Notes under the pieces: model-generated | Seen by the model: the letters and a program-made list of their open reading frames with translations, nothing else | Told to the model about the DNA's origin: nothing | The model's database searches: none | Position numbers and translations under genes: made by a program | Source: Anaerobacillus sp. CMMVII | GTDB lineage: Bacteria > Bacillota > Bacilli > Bacillales > Anaerobacillaceae | Direction: 5' to 3' | DNA length: 64,000 nt | NCBI RefSeq assembly: GCF_025377685.1 | Contig: NZ_JACEHK010000002.1 | Span: 587,619 to 651,618, forward strand | Shown here: piece by piece, positions 28,074 to 37,391 of the stretch | Numbering within the stretch: the first letter of the stretch is position 1 | Layout: every line of letters starts with the position of its first letter

Positions 28074-28750
28074 TGATACTTTTCGAGGACGTTTCAAAAG
28101 AATATTATCTTAGTAGATCAAGGTCAATTGTAGCTTTAAAAAATATAAATATTAAAATAGATAAAGGCGAGTTTGTTGCAATTATCGGTCCATCTGGTAG
28201 TGGCAAATCAACCTTTCTTGCATTAGCTAGCCTGTTAGATAAACAAACGAGTGGAGAGGTTTATTTAGCTGGAAATAAAATCTCGAATATAAAAGATAAG
28301 GAAAGAACAAAATTACGGTTCAAGTTATGCAGTTTTATTTTCCAGTTTGCAAGCCTAACCCCCGCTCTTCCGGTTATCGATAACGTCATGCTTCCCCTTT
28401 TACTAATGGGTGAAAAACGGGAAGCGATAGAAGAAAAGGCGAAGCAATTATTAATGGATGTTGGGATAAAGAAAGAATATATCAATCATCTCCCATATCA
28501 ATTAAGTGGTGGGGAACAACGTCGTGTGGCAGTGGCACGGGCATTAATAAAACAACCTCAAATTTTGTTTGCAGACGAGCCAACGTCAGCCCTTGATGAA
28601 GGCACAGCTCAAGAAATTATTCAGTACTTTCACCAATTACATCAACAAGGAACAACGATTATCATGGTAACTCATGATAAACAGTTAGCACGAGAGGGAA
28701 CAACGTTAGTTAAGATTACCGATGGAATGATTGATAACAATAAGGCTTAA
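28073..28750 (+). CDS. ABC transporter ATP-binding protein (LolD/MacB type)
   Basis: 225-residue ATPase with Walker A GPSGSGKSTF (about residue 40), Q-loop, signature LSGGEQRRVAVARAL, Walker [14 protein letters not shown] and the H-loop VTHD. LolD/MacB-like ATPases pair with FtsX-type permeases and use a mechanotransmission mechanism rather than transport across the membrane. It overlaps the permease stop by one base, so the two form one transporter. Confidence 0.93.
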   Translation: MILFEDVSKEYYLSRSRSIVALKNINIKIDKGEFVAIIGPSGSGKSTFLALASLLDKQTSGEVYLAGNKISNIKDKERTKLRFKLCSFIFQFASLTPALPVIDNVMLPLLLMGEKREAIEEKAKQLLMDVGIKKEYINHLPYQLSGGEQRRVAVARALIKQPQILFADEPTSALDEGTAQEIIQYFHQLHQQGTTIIMVTHDKQLAREGTTLVKITDGMIDNNKA

Positions 28751-28829
28751 ATGATAAGTTTGTACATGGTTGATTTGAATAAATTTAATAAAATGGGCAA
28801 TACTTTTAGTAAATTTTTCTTGGTGACTA

Positions 28830-28859
28830 TTGACGAGTTTTGATTATTCCATGTAAAAT
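28830..28859 (+). promoter_or_regulatory. Sigma-A-like promoter of the valS leader
   Basis: TTGACG (28830-28835) and TAAAAT (28854-28859), spacer 18 bp, just upstream of the T-box leader. Confidence 0.6.
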
Positions 28860-28889
28860 GTTAGTACATATTTTAATATAATATACATG

Positions 28890-29226
28890 CTTTGATTGGG
28901 AAGAGTACATCTGTAATGCCAATAGAGAGAAAAATCATGTTTTTAGTTGGGCTAAATATCAGCTAAAACCATTGCTGAAAGATTTTTTTGGAGCTAAAGA
29001 TGGAAGGTCGCCCAGGAGCAGCTTAATTGAAAGTAAAGCTTTGCAGGGAAAAGCACTACACTTTTTCCTAGGTCACTTACGCTTTTCGGAGTAGATTAAG
29101 CCGGTTAAGTAACCGTTATAAGAATGAAGTGTGCTCTCGATAAAGGTATGACTATCGATTGCAAACAAAGGTGGTACCGCGAATATACTCTCTTCGTCCT
29201 TTGAGGATGGAGGGAGTTTTTTTATT
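28890..29226 (+). ncRNA. T-box riboswitch leader of valS
   Basis: The T-box AAAGGTGGTACCGCG (29167-29181) is diagnostic of tRNA-sensing leaders. Stem I features are seen: AGAGTACA near 28901, AGAGAGA near 28924, TGCTGAAAG near 28974 and a candidate valine specifier GTC in AAGGTCGCC near 29007. A stem-III-like hairpin CGATA...TATCG precedes the T-box, and the terminator ACTCTCTTCGTCCT/AGGATGGAGGGAGT with T7 (29187-29224) follows. Uncharged tRNA-Val should stabilise the antiterminator. The middle part (about 29012-29100) holds sequence shared with a genomic repeat (see that entry). Confidence 0.92.
29040..29092 (+). repeat. Repeat segment inside the T-box leader
   Basis: CAGGGAAAAGCACTACACTTTTTCC... 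then AGGTCACTTACGCTTTTC closely matches 48991-49038 (CAGGGAAAAAGCACACTATA, CTTTTTCCTAGGGCGCTTGC). It is the 3' half of the GTCTAGCTCC/GGCGCTTGCGC repeat family and lies between stem I and the stem III of the valS leader. Confidence 0.7.
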
Positions 29227-29229
29227 TTA

Positions 29230-29326
29230 GTTATGAGTTATGAGTGTTGAGTTATGAGTTGTTAAGTAATTCTACGAAGCAAATCCTATATTAACTCAAA
29301 ACTCAAAACTCAACACTGCATTTAAG
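29230..29326. repeat. Heptad-arm inverted repeat element 3 (valS leader)
   Basis: Left arm GTTATGA, GTTATGA, GTGTTGA, GTTATGA, GTTGTTA; core ATTCTACGAAGCAAA; right arm of complementary ACTCAAA, ACTCAAA, ACTCAAC units. It is placed between the T-box terminator and the valS ribosome site. Confidence 0.85.
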
Positions 29327-29340
29327 GGAGGAAATAAGAG

Positions 29341-31983
29341 ATGGCAAATCAAGAGATATCAATGCCAACCAAGTATGATCCGAAGAGTACGGAAGCCAAA
29401 TGGTACCCATACTGGCTAGATGGAAAGTTTTTTGAAGCAAAAGGTGATGAAGGGAAGAAGCCTTATACAATTGTAATTCCCCCACCAAACGTAACAGGAA
29501 AACTGCACTTAGGGCATGCATGGGATACAACTTTACAAGATATTTTAATTCGTACAAAGAGAATGCAAGGTTATGATGCTTTGTGGTTACCAGGTATGGA
29601 TCATGCTGGTATTGCAACTCAAGCAAAAGTAGAAGGAAAGCTTCGAGAAGAAGGTTTAAGTCGTTACGATTTAGGTCGTGAGAAGTTCCTAGAAAAATCT
29701 TGGGAATGGAAAAGTGAATACGCTGATTTTATTCGTAATCAATGGTCGAAATTAGGTCTATCATTAGATTACTCACGTGAACGTTTTACTTTAGATGAAG
29801 GTCTATCAAAAGCAGTTCGTGAAGTTTTCGTAAAGCTATATGAAAAAGGGTTAATTTATCGTGGTGAGTACATCATCAACTGGGATCCACAAACAAAGAC
29901 TGCCCTCTCGGATATTGAAGTTATCTATAAAGATGTTCAAGGTGGATTTTATCATATGAGATATCCGCTGGTTGATGGTAGTGGTTCTATTGAAGTAGCA
30001 ACAACTCGTCCCGAAACGATGCTTGGAGATACTGCTGTGGCCGTTCACCCTGAAGATGAGCGTTATAAACATTTAATCGGTAAAAAGGTAAAACTTCCTA
30101 TCGTAGGTCGCGAAATTGAGATTGTTGCAGATGACTATGTTGATATGGAATTTGGTTCAGGAGCTGTTAAAATCACACCTGCACATGATCCTAATGACTT
30201 CGAAATAGGGAATAGACATAATTTAGAACGTGTTCTTGTGATGGATGAATCAGGGAAAATGAACGGAAATGCCGGTAAGTATCAGGGAATGGATCGTTTT
30301 GAGTGTCGAAAACAAATTGTTAAAGATCTTCAAGAGGAAGGCGTTCTCTTCAAAATTGAAGAGCATATGCATTCAGTTGGACATTCTGAGCGTAGTGGGG
30401 CAGTTGTTGAACCATACTTATCTACTCAATGGTTTGTTAAGATGGGACCACTTGCTGAAGAAGCAATCAAATTACAGCAAAAAGAAGAAAAGGTTAACTT
30501 TGTTCCAGAACGTTTTGAAAAAACATATTTACATTGGATTGAAAATATTCGTGATTGGTGTATTTCCAGGCAGCTGTGGTGGGGACACCGAATACCAGCT
30601 TGGTACCATAATGAGACAGGCGAAATTTATGTAGGACATGATGAGCCAAAAGATATTGAAAATTGGTCACAAGATGAGGATGTTCTCGATACTTGGTTTT
30701 CGTCAGCATTATGGCCGTTTTCAACGATGGGGTGGCCAGATCAAAACTCAGCTGACTTCAAACGGTATTATTCAACAGACGTTCTAGTAACCGGGTATGA
30801 CATTATTTATTTCTGGGTTGCTCGAATGATCTTCCAAGGCTTAGAATTCACAGGTGAACGTCCGTTTAAGGATGTATTAATTCATGGATTAGTTCGTGAT
30901 TCCGAAGGGCGAAAAATGAGTAAGTCCCTAGGTAACGGGGTTGATCCGATGGATGTTATTGATAAGTACGGCGCAGATGCGCTACGCTTCTTCCTTTCAA
31001 CTGGCAGTTCCCCGGGAAATGATTTACGCTTCTATTGGGAAAAAGTCGAGTCGACTTGGAACTTTGGAAATAAGATTTGGAACGCTTCACGATTTGCTCT
31101 CATGAACATGGAGGGAATGACTTATGATGAAATTGATCTGTCTGGCAAAAAATCAATTGCGGATCAGTGGATCTTAACTAGACTTCAAGAAACAATTGAC
31201 GATGTAACTCGTCTAATTGATGATTATGAATTTGGTGAAGTTGGTCGTCTTTTATATAACTTTATCTGGGATGATTTCTGTGATTGGTATATTGAGATGG
31301 CGAAATTACCATTGTATGGTGAAGATGAAGAAGCGAAAAAAATGACAAGGTCGATTTTAGCTCACGTATTAGATCAAACAATGAAACTGTTACATCCATT
31401 TATGCCGTTTATTACGGAAGAAATTTGGCAGCATTTACCTCACCAAGGTGAATCAATTACTGTTGCCCCTTGGCCAGTGAAAAATAATGAATTACTGTTC
31501 CCGGAAGCAACAAAGAAAATGAACTTACTAAAAGAAATTATCAGATCTGTTCGTAATACAAGAGCAGAGTTGAATGTTCCAATGAGTAAAAAAATTGAAC
31601 TTCTCATCAAGACAAAAGATCAGACTGTTTTAAGCAACCTTGAAGAAGGTCGTAGCTACTTGGAGAAGTTCTGTAACCCAGAACAACTCAAATTAGGTAT
31701 TGAGTTACAAGCTCCTGAAAAGTCGATGTCTTCAATCCTAACGGGTGTGGAACTTTATTTACCACTTGCAGGATTACTAGATATTGATGCAGAAATTGCT
31801 CGTTTAGAAAAAGAAGTGAAACGACTCGATAGCGAAGTAGAACGTGTGCAAAAGAAACTAAGCAACCAAGGCTTTGTAGCAAAAGCACCTGCAGCAGTTA
31901 TAGAAGAAGAAAAAGCAAAAGAGCAAGATTATCTTGAAAAACGTGCGACTGTTCAAGGCAGAATTGATGAACTAAGAGCATAA
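29341..31983 (+). CDS. valS: Valyl-tRNA synthetase
   Basis: Class Ia synthetase that charges tRNA-Val and edits threonine. The HIGH motif is seen as [15 protein letters not shown] (about residue 45), KMSKS in [11 protein letters not shown] (about 523), the editing domain with [19 protein letters not shown], the [15 protein letters not shown] block, and a C-terminal coiled-coil arm (about 815-880). 880 residues is the usual length. ATG follows GGGAGG. Regulated by the upstream T-box. Confidence 0.98.
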   Translation: MANQEISMPTKYDPKSTEAKWYPYWLDGKFFEAKGDEGKKPYTIVIPPPNVTGKLHLGHAWDTTLQDILIRTKRMQGYDALWLPGMDHAGIATQAKVEGKLREEGLSRYDLGREKFLEKSWEWKSEYADFIRNQWSKLGLSLDYSRERFTLDEGLSKAVREVFVKLYEKGLIYRGEYIINWDPQTKTALSDIEVIYKDVQGGFYHMRYPLVDGSGSIEVATTRPETMLGDTAVAVHPEDERYKHLIGKKVKLPIVGREIEIVADDYVDMEFGSGAVKITPAHDPNDFEIGNRHNLERVLVMDESGKMNGNAGKYQGMDRFECRKQIVKDLQEEGVLFKIEEHMHSVGHSERSGAVVEPYLSTQWFVKMGPLAEEAIKLQQKEEKVNFVPERFEKTYLHWIENIRDWCISRQLWWGHRIPAWYHNETGEIYVGHDEPKDIENWSQDEDVLDTWFSSALWPFSTMGWPDQNSADFKRYYSTDVLVTGYDIIYFWVARMIFQGLEFTGERPFKDVLIHGLVRDSEGRKMSKSLGNGVDPMDVIDKYGADALRFFLSTGSSPGNDLRFYWEKVESTWNFGNKIWNASRFALMNMEGMTYDEIDLSGKKSIADQWILTRLQETIDDVTRLIDDYEFGEVGRLLYNFIWDDFCDWYIEMAKLPLYGEDEEAKKMTRSILAHVLDQTMKLLHPFMPFITEEIWQHLPHQGESITVAPWPVKNNELLFPEATKKMNLLKEIIRSVRNTRAELNVPMSKKIELLIKTKDQTVLSNLEEGRSYLEKFCNPEQLKLGIELQAPEKSMSSILTGVELYLPLAGLLDIDAEIARLEKEVKRLDSEVERVQKKLSNQGFVAKAPAAVIEEEKAKEQDYLEKRATVQGRIDELRA

Positions 31984-31990
31984 TAAAACG

Positions 31991-32023
31991 AAAACGTCAA
32001 AACACCTAGTGTTTTGACGTTTT
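31991..32023. terminator. Terminator after valS, possibly bidirectional
   Basis: AAAACGTCAAAACAC and GTGTTTTGACGTTTT form a perfect 15-bp stem with a 3-base loop and flanking T/A runs on both sides; it can also end the convergent minus-strand gene. Confidence 0.92.
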
Positions 32024-32034
32024 TCTATGGTTAT

Positions 32035-32355
32035 TTACCTATCTGTTTCTTGAAACGAGATTGATTTAAACTGATTTGTATTTATTTCGAATTCGACATT
32101 AACAAAAACGCCGAATTCTTTTTTGTCATGACGAAGCCAAAGTTTAAATTTTTCTACAGCTATTCCATCGCCTTTTTCTTCTCTGCCAATATGCAGATAG
32201 TCGACAACATCTGCATAAGGATATTTCTTAATTGTTTCTGTTACTGCGATATTGCCCCATTTTGCATATGCTGGAGCATCATTTTCAGCCGTCGTTTCAA
32301 CAGGCAGACCTAACGCCATTACCAAAAGGAAGGCGAAAACTATGAGTTTTTTCAT
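32035..32355 (-). CDS. Secreted DUF3889-type protein
   Basis: 106 residues with a signal peptide (KKLIVFAFLLVMALGLPVETTAE) and a compact domain AYAKWGNIAVTETIKKYP, ADVVDYLHIGREE and LWLRHDKKEFGVFVNVEF that fits the DUF3889 family of Bacilli. The start follows AAAAAGGGTG. Function is unknown; the family is small, secreted, and often found in spore formers. Confidence 0.8.
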   Translation of the reverse strand: MKKLIVFAFLLVMALGLPVETTAENDAPAYAKWGNIAVTETIKKYPYADVVDYLHIGREEKGDGIAVEKFKLWLRHDKKEFGVFVNVEFEINTNQFKSISFQETDR

Positions 32356-32406
32356 TTCTTACACACCCTTTTTAAAGTTAGTATGTGCTAATCAATTGGA
32401 AAAACT

Positions 32407-33279
32407 CTAAATTGCTCGTAACCTTTTTAATACAAACTCTAAATAGAGCTTCACAATGTTTACATTAGAATTAGCATAAAGTGTTCGCGAACCAGCTACA
32501 TCTTCAATTTCATTAAAAACAAATGAACCATCTTTTGAAAACAAAAAGTCTATGCCTACAAAACCTAAATCACCGTTAAATTGGTCGATGACTTTGTTTA
32601 CCAGTTCTTTTTCCTTTTTCGAGAGCTCATAGAGTCTTGCATTTCCACCTAATGAGTAATTCGCTCGAAAATCATCATCCGAGTATCGCAGTATTGCTGC
32701 CTGAATTTCATTTCCAACGACGAAAACGCGAACGTCTCTTCCAGGAACTTCTCCCATCTCTTGAATAATTAATTCTTTTGAATGAATTGTCTCAAGAAGC
32801 TTTTCAAGCTCTTGTACGGAACTTACAGCAAATACTTCGTTCCCACCTTTACCAGCGACTTCCTTGACAACAACAGGGTATGTAAATGGGAGGGAGTTAG
32901 GGGTAAACTCAGTTCGGTTAATAAAAGCAGTATTTAGCATGGGAATACCTTTTCCTGCTAAATACTGATGTGTTTTTCCTTTATGATTGCTAATTTCAGA
33001 TGTAAAAGCTGAATTGAATAACATGATCCCTAGATTTTCAATTTGTTTACTAAGTAACGGATCATTATTTCTCATAATGACAAAATCAGGAAATGTTATT
33101 TTTTTATTTTTATGTAAAATGTATAATTCATCGTTTATAATACCGTAACTAAGATTTTCTTTTAGTAAGAGATGAAGCTCAATATTTAGATTTACTGCTT
33201 CTTCCATGAACCAAGTGATAAAGCCTTGATTGATTTCTGCCATTTCCTGATTGTAAATTAGCCATCCTATTTTTTTCAT
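32407..33279 (-). CDS. RimK-like ATP-grasp ligase
   Basis: 290 residues with the ATP-grasp order: pre-ATP-grasp domain, KGKTHQYLAGKGIPMLNT, ATP-lysine strand YPVVVKEVAGKGGNEVF (about 135-150), LIIQEMGEVPGRDVRVFVVG, and the metal-binding VGIDFLFSKDGSFVFNEIEDVAGS (about 237-260). This is the RimK-type glutamate ligase superfamily; the substrate cannot be predicted from these motifs. It is alone on the minus strand, with a MITE-like element in its upstream region. Confidence 0.85.
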   Translation of the reverse strand: MKKIGWLIYNQEMAEINQGFITWFMEEAVNLNIELHLLLKENLSYGIINDELYILHKNKKITFPDFVIMRNNDPLLSKQIENLGIMLFNSAFTSEISNHKGKTHQYLAGKGIPMLNTAFINRTEFTPNSLPFTYPVVVKEVAGKGGNEVFAVSSVQELEKLLETIHSKELIIQEMGEVPGRDVRVFVVGNEIQAAILRYSDDDFRANYSLGGNARLYELSKKEKELVNKVIDQFNGDLGFVGIDFLFSKDGSFVFNEIEDVAGSRTLYANSNVNIVKLYLEFVLKRLRAI

Positions 33280-33643
33280 ATTATTAAAACCTACCTTTTC
33301 ATAGAGCTAGTCCAACGAAAACGATCAAAGCCTACATTTTGAGCTGTTTTGGGCACCTCTATTTGTGATTTTCTTGATGAAACTTCCTTCATATTATACA
33401 CTACTAAATAGTATAAGGCTGTATTCGCAAAATTTGTTGCTTTCGTAAAAATCCCAAAAGCCGGATTTTTACACAAAATACTAAGAATTGACCACTTATT
33501 TAGTAAGTAGTGCTCTTTTCTAACTTAATTTATTGGGTGATATCTTCATCTAAGTTATTTTTCCGAATATTTTAGGTTGAAAAGTAACAAAGTTTACGAA
33601 AAGAGCCTAGTATAAAGTTGACGAGAAAAAAGGAGTTTTTTTC
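33280..33643. other. Intergenic region before folC, mostly filled by a MITE-like element
   Basis: Divergent spacer between the ATP-grasp gene and folC. It contains the element at 33417-33607 with its duplicated target; the remaining bases hold no gene. folC has a good AAAAGGAG ribosome site. Confidence 0.6.
33417..33607. mobile_element. MITE-like element 1 with 8-bp target duplication
   Basis: The left end GGCTGTATTCGCAAAATTTG and right end (read inward) GGCTCTTTTCGTAAACTTTG are imperfect terminal inverted repeats of about 24 bp. The 8-bp sequence TAGTATAA is directly repeated on both sides (33409-33416 and 33608-33615). No transposase is encoded in 191 bp, so it is non-autonomous. An inner hairpin GTAAAAATCC/GGATTTTTAC is present. 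Confidence 0.85.
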
Positions 33644-34912
33644 ATGATTTCTTATGAAGAAGCATGTGACATAGTATTTTCAGCAAAAAAATTTGGCATT
33701 TCTTTAGGGCTTGATCGGATGGAATTAATGCTAGGAGAGTTAGGGAATCCAGAACAAAGAATCCCCGCTATCCACATTGCAGGTACAAATGGAAAAGGCT
33801 CGACGTTAACGTATCTAGCCTCTATTTTTATGGAAGCAGGCTACAGAGTTGGTACCTATACATCTCCTGCAATCAATAAATTAAATGACAAAATAAAAAT
33901 AGATGGTATCGAAATTTCTAATCAAGAATTCTCATTAATTATTGAGCAATTGAAGCCTATCATTGAAAAAGTTAGTGGGTCGCAGTTTGGCCCGCCAACA
34001 GAATTTGAATTGTTGACAGCTGTGGCTTTTCAATATTTTGCAACAGTTACCAAGCCGGATATTATTATTATCGAAACTGGGCTTGGTGGAAGACTTGATT
34101 CCACAAATATAGTTACTCCTATTGTTTCAATCATTACGAATATTGGCCATGACCATATGGATCTCCTTGGGAACACCATTAAAGAGGTTGCATTCGAAAA
34201 AGCGGGTATTATTAAAGAAGGTATTCCGATTGTCTCAGGATGTAAGCAACCAGAAGCGATTGGTGTGATGATAGAACGTTCAAATCAGCTTTCGGCGCCT
34301 TTTTTTCAATTAGGGCAAGACTTTCTTTGTGAATCTAACCAGAGCATGTTTTCGTTTCAATGGAAGGATATTCATTATTCGAATCTGAAAACAGGTATGC
34401 TTGGTAAACACCAACAAGAAAACGCTGCATTAGCTCTAATGACTATACAAGAATTACAGGATTATGCTATATCAGAACTCGCAATTCGTAATGGTTTAAT
34501 GAAAGCCAAAATTGCTAACCGGATTGAAATGATTAAAAATGAGCCAACCGTTATTTTAGACGGTGGTCATAATCCTGAGGGAATGGAAGCACTAGCTAAT
34601 ACACTAAAAGTAAATTTTTCAGGAAGGAAAATAAAAGTTCTTTTTTGTGCGATGAAGGATAAGGATATCAAAGGGATGTTACAACCACTAAGTGAGGTTG
34701 CGACTGAGATTGTGTTAACTAGTTTTTCATACGATCGTGTCATGGATCCAAAAGAGGTAAATTTAGCGTTTCCACTACCAAACGCAATGGTGATTGAAAA
34801 TTGGTTAGTGGCGTACCGCTTGATAGAAAAAAACCTAAAGGCGGATGACGTTTTTGTCATTACTGGTTCACTTTACTTCTTAAGCCATGTGCGGAATGAA
34901 TTGAAAATATAA
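33644..34912 (+). CDS. folC: Folylpolyglutamate synthase / dihydrofolate synthase
   Basis: FolC adds glutamates to folates and, in many Bacilli, makes dihydrofolate from dihydropteroate. Seen are the P-loop HIAGTNGKGST (about residue 45), the Mur-ligase landmark IIETGLGGRLDSTN, TNIGHDHMDLLGNT, and ILDGGHNPEGM (about 307). 422 residues is typical. It follows valS as in B. subtilis, although two minus-strand genes lie between here. Confidence 0.96.
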   Translation: MISYEEACDIVFSAKKFGISLGLDRMELMLGELGNPEQRIPAIHIAGTNGKGSTLTYLASIFMEAGYRVGTYTSPAINKLNDKIKIDGIEISNQEFSLIIEQLKPIIEKVSGSQFGPPTEFELLTAVAFQYFATVTKPDIIIIETGLGGRLDSTNIVTPIVSIITNIGHDHMDLLGNTIKEVAFEKAGIIKEGIPIVSGCKQPEAIGVMIERSNQLSAPFFQLGQDFLCESNQSMFSFQWKDIHYSNLKTGMLGKHQQENAALALMTIQELQDYAISELAIRNGLMKAKIANRIEMIKNEPTVILDGGHNPEGMEALANTLKVNFSGRKIKVLFCAMKDKDIKGMLQPLSEVATEIVLTSFSYDRVMDPKEVNLAFPLPNAMVIENWLVAYRLIEKNLKADDVFVITGSLYFLSHVRNELKI

Positions 34913-35574
34913 TAATTTATATTTTAATCACTTTGGCAACTTAATCGAAATCTCAAAATAGATACAAAGTAGGGGAGTTAGGATAGTAGCACTGAGACGT
35001 TAGTATTTTCACGGCTGTTACTCAATGATTGGAAACAACGATCTATGCAAAAATACCATTAGAGATAAATAAACTCTGTTTCAGATTACTAAAATAAGGT
35101 AAAATGATTAGTAATAAGATTATATTTATAATAAATACTCTATTAAAAACAACAAGACCGTCAAAACGTCTTGTTGTTTTTTTCTCACACATGGCACTAG
35201 ATTATAGAGTCTTGGGAATATTTAGTTTATTTTCTCACTAGCCTAAGTCTAGATACAAACATTCTACATTCTATTATTTAATTTTTTATAAGACATTCAC
35301 TTGAATACAACTTCAACAGCTCTAACAAGATTCCTTTAGAAAGACTGTTATCTCAAAGATTGTTGCTTTTAAAATAGCTAGTAATGACAAGTCATATTAA
35401 GGGTAAGGACATCTTTTCCAACATTCGAACGTTGTAAACTCAGTAGAATGGATCCCACCTAAAGCCAAAATGTTTACGAATTTTATTTTCTTTTCTTACA
35501 TAATTCTAGTTCTATCTATCAATCTATATTAATAGACTATAGTAAATTGAAAAATAGAGAGGAGCTGGCAATGG
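34913..35574. other. 660-bp gap between folC and spoIIB
   Basis: No coding region is seen. A terminator lies at 35145-35183, and a weak MITE-end-like segment (GACTGTTATCTCAAAGATTG) at 35341. In B. subtilis comC lies here; nothing resembling it is left. The spoIIB promoter must be in the last 150 bases. Confidence 0.55.
35145..35183 (+). terminator. Hairpin terminator in the folC-spoIIB gap
   Basis: AAAAACAACAAGAC pairs with GTCTTGTTGTTTTT around CGTCAAAAC, followed by further T residues. It is 230 bases after folC, so it ends either a long folC 3' region or a small RNA. Confidence 0.85.
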
Positions 35575-36666
35575 ATGGACAATACGAAGAAGAATGACCG
35601 GCGAATTTCAATCGTGCTAAATGGAAAAGAGAAATTATACGAAGAGCTAGTGAAGGACAAGCAGGTATATGAAGAAATATTAAATGAAGAGATTTCGGCA
35701 ATGAAGGAAGAAGAAAGTTCCGAGGAATTTGAATGGATCCTTCCTGAACCCTCTGAAAATCAATCATCACCTAAGGTTGTTGACTTAGGAGAACGGCGCC
35801 GTGATAAAAAGAAGCTTGGTGGTCCATATTGGGATGATGGTAAAAGTGATACCTCACCAAAACTTCCACATATAAAAAGAAAAAAGAGACGTAGATTTGA
35901 TATTAAATCATTACCTTTAGGTATAATTGGAATTGTTTTTTCAGCTATTATTGTAGGTTTAAGCTTTGGCTTTATGATGATTACTATATTTACTGGGGAT
36001 AAGACTGATCAGATCGTGGCTCAGCCGACAGTAGTGGGTACTTCTCCGACAGAAGCACCTGTTTCCGTTACACCAGGACAAATTCCAATCCTCGGTGTTG
36101 AAGTAGTGCAAGGTGGGGCTTATACGGTCATCGAAAAGGGAAATGAAAAAGTTAATGAAATCCAGGCTGATGGATATGCGGCAACCCTTACAACCTCAAC
36201 AGAACCAGCATTTCTATTTATCGGAATTGGTTTAGACCGTGAACAGGCGTCAATTATCGGAGATGTCTATAAGGATAAAGGACAAGAAATTTACTTAAAA
36301 CCGTACGCAATTACCTCCAATGGAATGGTTGAAAATCAGAATCAAGCCATTTTTTTAGAGACAGCTATAGACTTATATCAACAACTGACTCTTTTATCGG
36401 TGAATGGACTAGCTAACGGAGGGACTTTACTCACAGAAGAAACGTTAAGTGAATTAAGTACAAAACATGAGAAATTAACTACTACTCCATTTGAAGGAAA
36501 TGAAACTCAAGAGCAAAAGGTACTTGTTTTTCAGAATGCTATAACAAATGCTTACGAAAAGATGCAAGCCTATGCAAACTCAAAAGATGCTACTGAGCTA
36601 TGGAAAATTCAGCAGTTTTTACTAAATGGATTAGTCGCATATGAAGAACTTACAAAAACATTTTAA
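35575..36666 (+). CDS. spoIIB: Stage II sporulation protein B (SPOR-domain protein)
   Basis: 363 residues: an acidic cytoplasmic N-terminal half starting DNTKKNDRRISIVLNGKEK, a basic stop (KRKKRRR), one membrane segment (LGIIGIVFSAIIVGLSFGFMM, about 115-138), and an external SPOR-like domain (VEVVQGGAYTVIEKGNEKV, about 178-240). SpoIIB locates to the polar septum and helps engulfment. It lies before maf, as in B. subtilis. ATG at 35575 is chosen; the ATG four bases earlier is in another frame. Confidence 0.85.
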   Translation: MDNTKKNDRRISIVLNGKEKLYEELVKDKQVYEEILNEEISAMKEEESSEEFEWILPEPSENQSSPKVVDLGERRRDKKKLGGPYWDDGKSDTSPKLPHIKRKKRRRFDIKSLPLGIIGIVFSAIIVGLSFGFMMITIFTGDKTDQIVAQPTVVGTSPTEAPVSVTPGQIPILGVEVVQGGAYTVIEKGNEKVNEIQADGYAATLTTSTEPAFLFIGIGLDREQASIIGDVYKDKGQEIYLKPYAITSNGMVENQNQAIFLETAIDLYQQLTLLSVNGLANGGTLLTEETLSELSTKHEKLTTTPFEGNETQEQKVLVFQNAITNAYEKMQAYANSKDATELWKIQQFLLNGLVAYEELTKTF

Positions 36667-36675
36667 GAAGCAGAG

Positions 36676-36706
36676 GACTAACGTTATCGTTCGTTAGTCT
36701 TTTTTC
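36676..36706 (+). terminator. Terminator of spoIIB
   Basis: GACTAACG pairs with CGTTAGTC and is followed by seven T residues. Confidence 0.85.
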
Positions 36707-36711
36707 TATTA

Positions 36712-36892
36712 CGCTCTTTTCTAAGATTGTTGCTATTAGCTTTTAGGTCGTAACCAAGCGAATGCTTGGTTCTTCACGCTTTGCGTGAAGCTTTTGAGAA
36801 TAAATAAGCCATTGGGACAAATAAATTTGTCCCAAAAAGCTTATTAATTCTCAAAAGACGACCTAAAAGCAACAAAGTTTACGAAAACAGCC
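36712..36892. mobile_element. MITE-like element 2 with 8-bp target duplication and three inner hairpins
   Basis: Ends: left CGCTCTTTTCTAAGATTGTTGC, right (inward) GGCTGTTTTCGTAAACTTTG. TTCTATTA is directly repeated at 36704-36711 and 36893-36900. Inside are ACCAAGCGAATGCTTGGT, CTTCACGCTTTGCGTGAAG and a longer stem starting GAGAATAAATAAGCC, so nearly the whole element can fold. No coding capacity. A nearly identical copy in the opposite orientation starts at 46619. Confidence 0.87.
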
Positions 36893-36927
36893 TTCTATTA
36901 AGATAAGAAAGCACAACCGTTTTTAGT

Positions 36928-37232
36928 ACTTAATGTCTAGCACCAGGCGCCATCTACTGGGTTAAATAGACCATGCATACGGTCCTATAAGAATGTCCAC
37001 CGTAGGTTCGGAAAACTTTTCTGAATATAACCGTGGAGTATTCCGAACATGGACTAAGTTCTGAATACTTTACTAGATTTCAACTTGAGCCATTTCGGAA
37101 CTTCAACCACATTCGATTTGCAGAACGAAACGTAGTTAGTATAGTGGGCTTAGAAAAAAGATAATGAGTAATTTTGTTATTCTGACAACATTTGCATGTC
37201 GCCGTTAGGCGGGGGACTTGGGCTTTTCTTAT
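36928..37232. repeat. Degenerate GTCTAGCTCC-type repeat
   Basis: Starts AATGTCTAGCACCAGGCGCC and ends with GGGGGACTTGGGCTTTTCTTA, which are diverged versions of the two ends of the repeat at 37267-37391; the inner 250 bases are unlike it. Confidence 0.55.
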
Positions 37233-37266
37233 AGTTTAAGTAAGCATAAAATTTCAACGTAAAAAC

Positions 37267-37391
37267 TGTCTAGCTCCAGCGCCCAGCCCCTCGAGGTCAA
37301 ATGTTCTTCGAGAATAAAAGTGAAAGAGCACACTATTTTCTCGAAGAACATTTGCTTGTCGGGGCAAAGCAGGGCGCTTGCGCTTTTCTTA
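37267..37391. repeat. GTCTAGCTCCAGCGCC...GGCGCTTGCGCTTTTC repeat
   Basis: The ends are GTCTAGCTCCAGCGCCCAGC and AGGGCGCTTGCGCTTTTCTT. Inside, AATGTTCTTCGAGAA and TTCTCGAAGAACATT are perfectly complementary, and CCCCTCGA faces TCGGGGC, so the whole can fold into one long stem. Repeats of this kind are common in intergenic DNA of Bacillaceae. Confidence 0.75.

Noticed and set aside
33291-33476. Minus-strand 61-codon frame next to the RimK-like gene
   Set aside because: Half of it is within the MITE-like element 1 and no ribosome site is seen, so it is treated as chance.
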